A stretch of 8,989 bases of DNA from Gammaproteobacteria bacterium (GTDB lineage Bacteria > Pseudomonadota > Gammaproteobacteria > JAJDOJ01): assembly GCA_027030565.1 (NCBI GenBank), contig JALVEU010000262.1:1-8989 (forward strand), in the 5' to 3' direction. The position numbers were made by a program, and so were the translations under genes. The stretch's first letter is position 1. Each line of letters starts with the position of its first letter. This document shows, in pieces, positions 1 through 6,828 of this stretch. Under the pieces are notes generated by a model. The model ran no database searches and was not told the origin of the DNA. It saw nothing but the letters and a program-made list of their open reading frames with translations.

Positions 1-448
1 GCGCCCGACACCGCAAGACGCCCGGCGGACGCCGGAGACCCGGGCGGGGATTAAGCCAGGCACGGGGCACGATCTCGACGTCGCCAAGCTCGATCAGCTG
101 GCCAGCATCGGCGGCGACCCGAGTTTCATGCGGGAACTCATCACTGGATTCGTCCAGGATGCCCGCGCCGTTCTGGAGACCCTGAGCAGGTACATCGCAG
201 CGCGCGAATACGGTCAGATGCGCAATACCGTACACGCGCTGAAAGGGAGCGCCGCCGAGCTGGGTGCCACATTGGTGGTGCAGGCCTGCCGGGAGCTGGA
301 GGCACTGAAGCCCTTCGACATGGGCACGGAACGCCCTCGGGTCCAGTACGACCGTATCTTGGAGGCCTTCGAACGCAGCGTTACGCTGCTGAACCAGTAT
401 CTGGAACAGCGCGAACAGTCCACCGGCACCGAGCGGCCGGACCCTTGA
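1..448 (+). CDS. Hybrid sensor histidine kinase, C-terminal HPt domain (RpfC-like), 5' partial
   Basis: Only the last 148 residues are visible. The frame is open from base 2 with no stop, so the gene begins before the window; the ATG at 128 is internal to the domain, not a start. About 25 linker residues rich in Pro, Arg and Thr lead into an HPt (histidine phosphotransfer) domain beginning LDVAKLDQLASIGGD. The phospho-accepting His lies in HALKGSAAELGA (codon 233-235), with the usual HxxKG followed by small residues. Such a domain at the end of a long protein normally closes a hybrid kinase (kinase, receiver, HPt) and passes phosphate to a separate response regulator. The gene converges on an rpfF-like gene 39 bases away, which matches the rpfC/rpfF layout of Xanthomonas and suggests the kinase senses a DSF-type fatty acid. 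HPt domain: certain. RpfC identity: inferred from the neighbour, because the sensor half is out of view. Confidence 0.8.
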   Translation, partial: RPTPQDARRTPETRAGIKPGTGHDLDVAKLDQLASIGGDPSFMRELITGFVQDARAVLETLSRYIAAREYGQMRNTVHALKGSAAELGATLVVQACRELEALKPFDMGTERPRVQYDRILEAFERSVTLLNQYLEQREQSTGTERPDP

Positions 449-449
449 T

Positions 450-474
450 CCGGAACGTGGACTCCGGTCGTTTC
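450..474. terminator. Possible weak terminator hairpin between convergent genes
   Basis: A 5-bp stem CCGGA/TCCGG (450-454 with 463-467) with an 8-base loop, followed by TCGTTTC. It sits in the 39-base gap between two convergent stop codons, where a shared terminator is expected. The stem is short and the T tract poor, so this is only suggestive. Confidence 0.25.
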
Positions 475-487
475 TCGCCCCGGGCGG

Positions 488-1375
488 TTATCGGGCCACT
501 TGGCGCTGACGCTCTCCCGTGACTTTTTGCCTGCGGTTCAGGCGATCGATCATGCGCAGATCCCGGTCGCTCAGCGAAAGGGCCGCATCCAGCCAGACGT
601 CCACCATGGCATCCAGCTGTTCCCGGGTCACCGGATGGAGCCTGTCCTGCATGCGCCGCAGCGCCCGCGTGGCCACGCCCATACGGCGCTGACGGCGAAT
701 GAAGTCGTACACCGCCAGTTCACCCTCGCCTGGCTCTGCGAGTACATGAACCAGGCCCATTTCATGCAGTGCCTCAGCGGTGTAACTCTCACCGCTCATG
801 ATCATCCGCTCGGCCATGGCCGGGCCCACCTTGCGCGTGAGGATGGGCAGTGCACCCAGCCCGGGCGGAAGATTGAACAACGTCTCGGGCATGCCCATCC
901 GCACCCCCCGTTCGGCAACCACCACATCGTGTGAGAACACGACCTGGCAGGCGCCACCAAGGGCATCCCCCTGAACCAAGGCAATGGTCGTCAAGTCCCG
1001 ACCAAAACGGGACAGATTGTAGTGCAGCGCGTCGTTGCACAGGCCTGCATACCGCCGAAGGCCTTCGCGGTCGCCGGCCTGTACAAGGCGGATGAACAGT
1101 TCCAGATCGCCTCCATAGTTGTAAACGCCCGGCACGGCGGAGGCCACGACATGATATCGGATCGGCTGTGATGCATCGGGGCCCTGGCGGGTCCGCAGCC
1201 TTTCGAACCAGCTGTTCATCTCCATCAACAGTCCCGGGGTCAGGCAGGCGCGCTCCCGAGGTGCCATGTAGCACCAGACCAGCTCGTGCTTGGGCTCGAA
1301 ATGAAGCTTCAGCTCACCGTAGAGGGCGGGTTCATCCGTTACCAGGGAAAGGGTGGTCTTCGTATACGTATCCAT
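488..1375 (-). CDS. rpfF: RpfF-like DSF synthase (crotonase/enoyl-CoA hydratase fold) with a Glu-to-Gln active-site change
   Basis: A 295-residue crotonase-superfamily protein. RpfF acts on 3-hydroxyacyl-ACP with dehydratase plus thioesterase activity and releases cis-2-unsaturated fatty acids (DSF) used in cell-cell signalling. Numbering from the chosen start, the first oxyanion-hole segment is YNYGGDLELF (85-94) and the second is VQGDALGGACQ (134-144). The second catalytic Glu lies in GMPETLFNLPPG (Glu164). RpfF-like features outside the generic fold are the GDLxLF and LALVQG-type segments and a C-terminal VWLDAALSLSDRDLRMIDRL (about 260-279). At the first catalytic Glu (E141 of Xanthomonas RpfF, from memory of that sequence), an ungapped alignment gives Gln144, codon CAG. 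The start at 1375 is preferred over ATG 1393 because GAGGTG lies 7 bases upstream of it. The gene converges on the HPt-ended kinase. It may make a different product, act only as a thioesterase, or be a non-catalytic relative. The family assignment is confident; the activity is not. Confidence 0.82.
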   Translation of the reverse strand: MDTYTKTTLSLVTDEPALYGELKLHFEPKHELVWCYMAPRERACLTPGLLMEMNSWFERLRTRQGPDASQPIRYHVVASAVPGVYNYGGDLELFIRLVQAGDREGLRRYAGLCNDALHYNLSRFGRDLTTIALVQGDALGGACQVVFSHDVVVAERGVRMGMPETLFNLPPGLGALPILTRKVGPAMAERMIMSGESYTAEALHEMGLVHVLAEPGEGELAVYDFIRRQRRMGVATRALRRMQDRLHPVTREQLDAMVDVWLDAALSLSDRDLRMIDRLNRRQKVTGERQRQVAR

Positions 1376-1382
1376 GGCGCTG

Positions 1383-1388
1383 CACCTC
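1383..1388 (-). promoter_or_regulatory. Ribosome binding site deciding the rpfF-like start
   Basis: On the minus strand GAGGTG lies 7 bases before the ATG at 1375. It overlaps the coding stretch that a start at the upstream in-frame ATG (1393) would use, and nothing comparable precedes 1393. This makes 1375 the likely start. Confidence 0.7.
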
Positions 1389-1427
1389 AACATTGAAAAT
1401 GAAAATGGCCGATCAGTAGGAGCAAGG

Positions 1428-1454
1428 AGGTCCGCGCTCCAGTGCGCCGGACCT
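1428..1454. repeat. Inverted repeat upstream of the rpfF-like gene
   Basis: AGGTCCG (1428-1434) pairs with CGGACCT (1448-1454), and an inner CGC/GCG extends the stem to 10 bp with one unpaired C and a 6-base loop TCCAGT. It lies 53 bases before the rpfF-like start codon, so it could be an operator or a structured 5' leader. No T tract follows on either strand, so it is not a standard terminator. Confidence 0.45.
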
Positions 1455-1759
1455 TGTAGCTCAAGCTAGACGCTCGCTCGGCCTTCGGCAACCTCCCAAA
1501 CGCAGTCTGTCGACTGAGCCTCAGGAGAGCAGCGCCCCTCGCTCGATGCCGAGGCAGGCTATGGTCGCAGGAGGGCAACCCCGGGACGATATCGGGGGTT
1601 CACAAGAAACACCAAGCAATACAAACAGTTACTAGCATTCCGGGGGACTGCGGAAGGAGATCCCGGATGCATCACCGGCTTCGAAACGGACGCAATAGAG
1701 TGGGTTGTACTCCGGTGTCGGCAAAAGCCGGAATCCGACGGAATCGGCAATATTCCCGA

Positions 1760-3130
1760 TCAATCCCCATAGACCGTCGAGGGCATCCAGGTCGCCAGGC
1801 CGGGCCAGAGGGCCAGTAACCCCAGCAGGATCAGCTGGATGACGATGAACGGGACCACACCACGGTAGATGGCCTGGGTGGGCACTTCGGCTGGTGCCAC
1901 CCCTCGCAGATAGAACAGGGCGAACCCGAAGGGTGGGGTCAAGAATGACGTCTGCAGGTTAAGGGCGATCATCACCCCCAGCCACACGGGGTCGAGCCCC
2001 ATCTTCAGGAGAATCGGGCCCACGATCGGCACCACGACGAAAGTGATCTCGATGAAGTCGAGCACGAAGCCCAGCAGGAACATGAGCAGCATCACGCTCA
2101 CCATGGCACCGGCAGCGCCCCCGGGCAGATGGGTGAGCAGTTGGTGCACCACGTCATCGCCGCCGTAGCCGCGGAAGACCAGGGAGAACACGGAGGCGCC
2201 GATCAGGATGAGAAAGACCATGCTGCTCACCCGCACGGTGCTACGCATCACCTCCTGCAGGCGGGGCAGGTCGAGTTCTCGCTTGAGGAGGGCCAACGCG
2301 AGGGCGCCGAAGGCGCCGAGCGCAGCCGCCTCAGTGGGTGTGGCCAGCCCCCCCAGAATGGAGCCGAGCACGGCCAGGATCAGGAACAACGGGGGCAGCA
2401 GGGAGCGCAACAGGCGCCTGCCAAGCTCTGGAGCCTCCCGTTCGGAAACCGGTACCGGGGGCATGCGCTCCGGACGCCACGTCGCATATGTCACGAGAAA
2501 GACCAGATAGAGCAGTACCAACAACAGGCCCGGCAGCAGGGCGCCAGCGAACAAATCCCCCACGGAAACGGTCCGCGGGGAGAACACGCCCTGATCGAGC
2601 TGGGCCTGCTGATAAGCCGTGGCGACCACGTCACCGAGCAGCACAAGGATGATCGAAGGCGGAATGATCTGGCCCAGCGTGCCCGAAGCACAGATCGTGC
2701 CCGAGGCAACCGCCGGATCATAGCCCCGCTTGAGCATGGTGGGCAGCGACAGCAGGCCCATGGTCACCACGGTCGCGCCCACGATGCCGGTGCTGGCGGC
2801 CATGAGCATCCCGACCACGGTCACCGCCACCGCCAGTCCCCCGCGTAGTTTGCCGAAGAGCACCGCCATGGTGTCGAGCAGGTCTTCGGCGATGCGTGTA
2901 CGCTCCAACATCACCCCCATGAACACGAACAGGGGCACGGCCATGAGCGTCTCATTGGTCATGATGCCGTACAGACGGCTCGGCAGCGCCTGGAGGAACG
3001 CCAGATCGAATCCCCCGGTGAGCGCCCCGACCCAGGCGAACAAGAGCGCCACACCGCCGAGGGTGAAGGCCACCGGATAGCCGGCCATGAGTACCACCAC
3101 GACGGTGAGAAACAGGGCCAAGGCCGTCAT
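1760..3130 (-). CDS. dctM: TRAP transporter large permease subunit (DctM family, FcbT3-like)
   Basis: A 456-residue, almost wholly hydrophobic inner-membrane protein with about 12 transmembrane stretches. It is the ion-coupled translocation subunit of a tripartite TRAP transporter, which imports organic acids delivered by a periplasmic binding protein. Family landmarks are FVFMGVMLERTRIAEDLL (68-85), SGTLGQIIPPSIILVLLG (149-166), GGLATPTEAAALGAFGAL (260-277), and the stretch LDFIEITFVVVP (357-368) followed by NLQTSFLTPPFGFALFYLRG (391-410). The last segment is typical of the mannitol/chloroaromatic (COG4664) branch rather than classical C4-dicarboxylate DctM. A hydrophilic loop lies at about 215-245. 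The ATG overlaps the dctQ stop by 4 bases (ATGA), indicating translational coupling. The substrate is unknown; 2-oxo acids, lactate and aromatic acids are known for this branch. Confidence 0.93.
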   Translation of the reverse strand: MTALALFLTVVVVLMAGYPVAFTLGGVALLFAWVGALTGGFDLAFLQALPSRLYGIMTNETLMAVPLFVFMGVMLERTRIAEDLLDTMAVLFGKLRGGLAVAVTVVGMLMAASTGIVGATVVTMGLLSLPTMLKRGYDPAVASGTICASGTLGQIIPPSIILVLLGDVVATAYQQAQLDQGVFSPRTVSVGDLFAGALLPGLLLVLLYLVFLVTYATWRPERMPPVPVSEREAPELGRRLLRSLLPPLFLILAVLGSILGGLATPTEAAALGAFGALALALLKRELDLPRLQEVMRSTVRVSSMVFLILIGASVFSLVFRGYGGDDVVHQLLTHLPGGAAGAMVSVMLLMFLLGFVLDFIEITFVVVPIVGPILLKMGLDPVWLGVMIALNLQTSFLTPPFGFALFYLRGVAPAEVPTQAIYRGVVPFIVIQLILLGLLALWPGLATWMPSTVYGD

Positions 3131-3678
3131 TGCGCGCCCCCATCCGCGGCGTCCCCGCCTGCGCCCAGGATCTCGGCGAGGCTGCGCAAGATCGTACTCA
3201 CCCCCTGCAGCGCCAGCAGGGCGGCCGTCACCGGAATGAGCGTCTTGAGGAGATACACGCCCGGCAACCCTCCAGCCTCACGGGAACCCTCATGCACGCT
3301 CCAGGAGGCCGCCACATAGTCCCACGAGAACCAGACGAGGGCCGCGCAGACCGGCAGCAAGAAGAACGCGGTACCCAGCAGATCGATCCAGGCTCGGGTG
3401 CGCGGCGAACGGGCCCGGTAGAAAATGTCTACGCGTACGTGTTCGTCGGCCTGCAGGGTATAGGCGGCGCCCAGCATGAACACCGCCGCGTGCATGTACA
3501 CCACGGATTCCTGCATGGCGATCCAGCCCAGATCGAAACCATAGCGCAACAGCACGACCGCGCAGGTCACCAGCACCATGCCGAGGGTGAACCAGGCCAC
3601 GATGTGCCCCACGCTTCGGCTCACGCGATCGATGCGCGCAGCCCAGCGCTGCAGATCTTCCAGCAGGCGGTACGGCAT
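3127..3678 (-). CDS. dctQ: TRAP transporter small permease subunit (DctQ family)
   Basis: A 183-residue membrane protein with four hydrophobic segments, the small permease that pairs with DctM. Visible marks are an N-terminal amphipathic stretch (LLEDLQRWAARIDRVSRSVG), a first TM around VAWFTLGMVLVTCAVVLLRY, WIAMQESVVYMHAAVFMLGA, the conserved ADEHVRVDIFY loop, and a fourth TM near the end (VYLLKTLIPVTAALLALQGV). I chose the start at 3678 because it gives a normal family length and puts the first conserved residues near the N terminus. A GGAGG motif lies 12 bases upstream, somewhat distant. The frame stays open to an ATG at 3855, but the extra 59 residues are Arg/Pro-rich and unlike the family. 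dctM follows with a 4-base overlap. No dctP gene lies upstream: polA is divergent there. Confidence 0.88.
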   Translation of the reverse strand: MPYRLLEDLQRWAARIDRVSRSVGHIVAWFTLGMVLVTCAVVLLRYGFDLGWIAMQESVVYMHAAVFMLGAAYTLQADEHVRVDIFYRARSPRTRAWIDLLGTAFFLLPVCAALVWFSWDYVAASWSVHEGSREAGGLPGVYLLKTLIPVTAALLALQGVSTILRSLAEILGAGGDAADGGAQ

Positions 3679-3953
3679 GCCGGGTCCGGTCCTCCGCGTT
3701 CCCCGAGCCCCAAAACGGCGCATCATGGTACCAGAGCCCCACAAACGGGTCGGCACCCGATGGAGTCGCTTCAATCGCGGAGAGGAGTGGGTTAGATTGG
3801 CGCGGTGCTTCAGGCAGGGCCCACCACATCCATCTTCATGCCGACACATTCGCATTGCCTTCGCCGCCCCCGCGCCGACCTACGGCCCACGACGAGCGAG
3901 CACGGCGCCGCTCCGGGCGACGCGCGGCATCATCTGGCAGGGCGTAGAGCTCG
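3679..3953. other. Divergent intergenic region between dctQ and polA
   Basis: 275 bases hold the promoters of both the TRAP operon and polA. Neither strand gives a confident promoter, no RNA-like hairpin series is apparent, and I see no small gene. The region just before polA has only a weak ribosome site (AGGGCG at about -15; GAG near -8). Confidence 0.5.
3770..3798 (+). promoter_or_regulatory. Weak sigma70-like promoter candidate for polA
   Basis: TTCAAT (3770-3775) and TAGATT (3793-3798) are separated by 17 bases. They match 3/6 and 4/6 of the -35 and -10 consensus, and lie about 150 bases before polA. Chance matches of this quality are common. Confidence 0.2.
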
Positions 3954-6653
3954 ATGAACACCACGCCAAAGCCGCTGGTCCTGGTGGATGGCTCTTCCTA
4001 TCTGTATCGGGCCTTCCACGCGCTGCCTGCGCTGACCACCTCACGTGGTGAACCGACGGGAGCGATCTACGGCGTGGTCAACATGTTGCGCAAGCTGCGC
4101 GAGACCTATCAGCCGGAATACATGGCCGTGGTCTTCGACGCCAAGGGCAAGACCTTTCGTGACGAGCTCTATCCGCAGTACAAGGCCAACCGTCCCCCCA
4201 TGCCCCCAGAGCTCGAGTCCCAAGTGGAGGTGCTCCACGAGCTGATCCGGGCCATGGGCTATCCGCTGATCGAGATCCCTGGGGTTGAGGCCGACGACGT
4301 CATCGGCACGCTCGCCCGCCGCGCCCGCGAACGAGGCATGGCCGTGGTGATCTCCACCGGTGACAAGGACATGGCCCAGCTCGTCACCGATGGGATCACG
4401 CTGGTCAACACGATGGACGACACCACCATGGACCGTGAGGGTGTTGTAGCCAGATTCGGAGTCCCGCCGGAACGCATCGTGGACTTCCTCGCCCTCACCG
4501 GTGACAAGATCGACAACATTCCGGGGGTGCCGGGGGTCGGCCCGAAGACTGCGGCCAAGTGGCTGGGGCAGTGGGGTTCGCTGGAGGGGGTACTCACCCA
4601 CGCCAACGAGATCAAGGGTCGGGTGGGTGAGCGCCTGCGCCAGGTCGCCGGGCAACTTCCCCTGTCTCGGGAGCTGGCTCGCATCCGCACCGACCTCGAC
4701 CTGCCGATCGGCATCGAAGATCTGCGCCTGCGCGAGCCGGACCGTGACCGGCTGCGCGAACTCCTGCAGCGCTTGGAGTTCCGCAGCTGGCTGAAAGAAC
4801 TCGACTCTTCCTCGGGCGATCCACCCCAGGCGCAACGTCACAGCGACCGGGGCGATTACGAACTCGTGCTCACCCCAGAGGCCCTGCGCGCCTGGCGCAC
4901 CCGCATCGATGCCGCCCCCGTGGTCGCCCTGGACACAGAGACCACCAGCCTCCAATACATGGATGCACGCGTGGTGGGCATATCGTTCTCCGTGGAGGCA
5001 GGCAAGGCCGCCTACGTGCCGTTCGGCCATACCCATGCGGAGGCGCCCGAACAGCTGCCCGAATCCCTGGTCTGGGAAGTACTCGGCCCTTGGCTCCAAG
5101 ACCCGGACCGGCCCAAGCTCGGCCACAATCTAAAGTACGATCGCAACGTGCTGGCCAACCACGGCATCGAACTGGCGGGCATTCGCCATGACACGATGCT
5201 GGAGTCCTACGTCCTCAACTCGACCGCCAGCCGACACGATCTGAACACGTTGAGCCTCAAGTATCTCGGCCACACCCCGGTGGCCTATACGGACGTGGCG
5301 GGTAAGGGTGCCGCGCAGGTCTCCTTCGCCGAGGTGCCCCTGGAGGCCGCCGGCCCCTACGCCGCCGAGGACGCCGATCTGGCCTTGCGCCTGCATCAAC
5401 GGCTGTGGCCGGAGCTTACGCAGGCCGAGCGATTGCGCGAAGTCTACGAGTCCATCGAGATCCCCCTCGTGCCGGTGCTCTCGCGTATGGAGCGCACGGG
5501 CGTCCTGATCGACGCCGAGGCCCTGCACCGGCAGAGCGAAGAGCTGGCCCAGCGGCTGCGCGAGCTGGAGGAGCGCGCCTGGCAGCTCGCCGGTGAGCCC
5601 TTCAATCTGGGTAGTCCCAAGCAGTTGCAGGAGATCCTGTTCGGCAGGCTGGGCCTTCCGGTACTGCGCAAGACGCCCAAGGGGCAGCCCTCGACCGCCG
5701 AGGACGTCCTTCAGGAACTGGCCGTGGACTACGAGCTGCCCCGTGTGATCCTGGAGCACCGCGCATTGTCCAAGCTGCGCGGCACCTACACGAGCAAGCT
5801 GCCCAAACTGATCCACCCACGCACCGGGCGCGTGCACACCTCGTATCATCAGGCCGTGGCGGCCACCGGAAGGCTCTCCTCTTCAGACCCCAACCTGCAG
5901 AACATTCCCATCCGCACACCCGAGGGACGCCGGATCCGCCAGGCCTTCGTGGCTCCACCGGACTGGCTCATCCTCGCGGCCGACTACTCCCAGATCGAGC
6001 TGCGCATCATGGCACATCTGTCTGGCGACGAGGGGCTGCTGCGCGCCTTCCGTGAGGGGCTCGACATCCACCGCGCCACGGCCGCCGAGGTGTTCGGCGT
6101 GCCCCCTGAACGGATCACCGACGAGCAGCGGCGTGCCGCCAAGGCCATCAACTTCGGCCTGATCTACGGCATGTCCGCATTCGGCCTGGCCCGCCAGCTC
6201 GGCATCGACCGCAGCGCTGCGCAGGCATACGTGGACCGCTACTTCGCGCGCTACCCAGGCGTGCGCGCCTACATGGAGCGGACCCGCGAGCTGGCCCGCG
6301 AACGCGGCTACGTGGAGACCCTGTTCGGACGTCGGCTCTATGTGCCGGACATCCGGTCACGCAACAGTCAGCGGCGCCAGTATGCCGAGCGCACCGCCAT
6401 CAATGCGCCCATGCAGGGCACCGCCGCGGACATCATCAAGCGCGCCATGATCCGTGTGGACGCCTGGCTCCAGGAGTCGGCGGCTGCTCGCATGATCATG
6501 CAGGTGCACGACGAACTGGTGTTCGAGGTCCCGGAGGGCGAAGCGGAGGACCTGGGCGAGCGTATCGGCCAACTCATGCAGGGCGCCGCCGAGCTCGCCG
6601 TGCCCCTGGTGGTGGACGTGGGGTGGGGACGCAACTGGGACGAGGCCCATTGA
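3954..6653 (+). CDS. polA: DNA polymerase I
   Basis: 899 residues, slightly shorter than E. coli Pol I (928). It removes RNA primers, fills Okazaki gaps and does repair synthesis. The 5'-3' nuclease domain (about 5-285) shows LVLVDGSSYLYRAFH, VEADDVIGTLA, STGDKDMAQLV and the helix-hairpin-helix GDKIDNIPGVPGVGPKTAAKWL region (183-204). The 3'-5' proofreading domain (about 302-485) keeps all acidic residues: Asp327/Glu329 in ALDTETTSL, Asp396 in GHNLKYDRN, and Tyr469/Asp473 in YAAEDADLAL, so proofreading should be active. The polymerase domain (about 500-899) has motif A LAADYSQIELR (Asp677), the O-helix RRAAKAINFGLIYG (Lys730, Phe734, Tyr738) and motif C MQVHDELVFEV (Asp853/Glu854). It starts at ATG 3954, where the conserved N terminus begins at once. 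It is divergent from dctQ and followed by the candidate small RNA. Nothing unusual in the enzyme itself. Confidence 0.98.
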   Translation: MNTTPKPLVLVDGSSYLYRAFHALPALTTSRGEPTGAIYGVVNMLRKLRETYQPEYMAVVFDAKGKTFRDELYPQYKANRPPMPPELESQVEVLHELIRAMGYPLIEIPGVEADDVIGTLARRARERGMAVVISTGDKDMAQLVTDGITLVNTMDDTTMDREGVVARFGVPPERIVDFLALTGDKIDNIPGVPGVGPKTAAKWLGQWGSLEGVLTHANEIKGRVGERLRQVAGQLPLSRELARIRTDLDLPIGIEDLRLREPDRDRLRELLQRLEFRSWLKELDSSSGDPPQAQRHSDRGDYELVLTPEALRAWRTRIDAAPVVALDTETTSLQYMDARVVGISFSVEAGKAAYVPFGHTHAEAPEQLPESLVWEVLGPWLQDPDRPKLGHNLKYDRNVLANHGIELAGIRHDTMLESYVLNSTASRHDLNTLSLKYLGHTPVAYTDVAGKGAAQVSFAEVPLEAAGPYAAEDADLALRLHQRLWPELTQAERLREVYESIEIPLVPVLSRMERTGVLIDAEALHRQSEELAQRLRELEERAWQLAGEPFNLGSPKQLQEILFGRLGLPVLRKTPKGQPSTAEDVLQELAVDYELPRVILEHRALSKLRGTYTSKLPKLIHPRTGRVHTSYHQAVAATGRLSSSDPNLQNIPIRTPEGRRIRQAFVAPPDWLILAADYSQIELRIMAHLSGDEGLLRAFREGLDIHRATAAEVFGVPPERITDEQRRAAKAINFGLIYGMSAFGLARQLGIDRSAAQAYVDRYFARYPGVRAYMERTRELARERGYVETLFGRRLYVPDIRSRNSQRRQYAERTAINAPMQGTAADIIKRAMIRVDAWLQESAAARMIMQVHDELVFEVPEGEAEDLGERIGQLMQGAAELAVPLVVDVGWGRNWDEAH

Positions 6654-6674
6654 AACACCCCGAACGTGCCACTT

Positions 6675-6711
6675 TCCCGATCCATGGCCGGCTCTTCGGC
6701 CTGCGACGGGA
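6675..6711. repeat. Hairpin just downstream of polA
   Basis: Outer stem TCCCG/CGGGA (6675-6679 with 6707-6711) and inner stem GGCCG/CGGCC (6686-6690 with 6697-6701), with unpaired bases between. No T tract follows, so it may protect the polA mRNA end or mean little. No other polA terminator is seen before the terminator at 6913-6953, so polA transcripts may run through the small-RNA region. Confidence 0.3.
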
Positions 6712-6740
6712 TGCGAATCGCCCCGCCCTGACGTAGAATG

Positions 6741-6777
6741 AGACGTAAGTCCGTAGCGGCGGGGGAAGCTTACGTCT
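6741..6777. repeat. Perfect 9-bp inverted repeat with a G-rich loop
   Basis: AGACGTAAG (6741-6749) pairs perfectly with CTTACGTCT (6769-6777) around a 19-base loop that contains GCGGCGGGGGAAG (6756-6768). It lies directly after a -10-like TAGAAT (6734-6739) and upstream of the sigma-E-like promoter. It could be an operator, or the first hairpin of a longer transcript. Confidence 0.55.
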
Positions 6778-6794
6778 GCAGCATGCTGCGACGT
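6772..6794. repeat. Near-perfect 22-base palindrome upstream of the small-RNA promoter
   Basis: GCAGCATGCTGC (6778-6789) is a perfect 12-base palindrome, flanked by ACGTC (6772-6776) and GACGT (6790-6794), which extend the dyad with one unpaired T. It ends 2 bases before the GAACTT box, a typical position for a regulator site. ACGTC is also part of the 6741-6777 stem, so in RNA the two structures would exclude each other. Confidence 0.5.
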
Positions 6795-6795
6795 T

Positions 6796-6822
6796 GAACT
6801 TTGTCCGACCGTTCCGGTCTAC
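6796..6822 (+). promoter_or_regulatory. Sigma-E/AlgU-type promoter for the small RNA
   Basis: An exact GAACTT (6796-6801) is followed after 16 bases by TCTAC (6818-6822), matching the extracytoplasmic sigma-E/AlgU pattern GAACTT-N16/17-TCtrA at nearly every position. Transcription would start at about 6828-6830, right at the first hairpin. A sigma70 reading of the same place (TTGAAC-N18-TCTACA) matches less well. The Pseudomonas RNA at this locus, ErsA, is known to depend on AlgU. Confidence 0.55.
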
Positions 6823-6828
6823 AAAAAC

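Larger units (their letters stand above)
1376..1759. other. 384-base intergenic spacer between the TRAP genes and the rpfF-like gene
   Basis: No convincing gene is visible. The stretch holds the rpfF ribosome site, an imperfect hairpin dyad (1428-1454) and a short dyad TAGCT-CA-AGCTA (1457-1468). Bases about 1600-1645 are notably AT-rich for this genome. The part next to dctM (about 1700-1755) contains small GC hairpins, such as CGGC-TTTT-GCCG read on the minus strand, but no T tract, so no clear dctM terminator. One minus-strand frame (about 1623-1758) is open for 44 codons with no ATG and only moderate GC at third positions. I do not call it a gene. Confidence 0.6.

Noticed and set aside
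1623..1758. Possible short minus-strand coding remnant after dctM
   Set aside because: There is no start codon, GC at third positions is lower than in the real genes, and I recognise no family.
2129..2848. Plus-strand open frame of 239 codons inside dctM
   Set aside because: The translation is Gln/His/Gly/Arg-rich low-complexity, typical of the antisense of a hydrophobic membrane protein; dctM is clearly the real gene.
3679..3855. 59-codon N-terminal extension of dctQ
   Set aside because: It is Arg/Pro-rich, unlike the family and without a better ribosome site; the shorter form has the normal DctQ length.
4041..5126. Long minus-strand open frame (361 codons) opposite polA, and another at 5130-5849
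   Set aside because: polA is intact with all motifs. These frames are the usual antisense shadows of a high-GC coding gene and show no domain or ribosome site.
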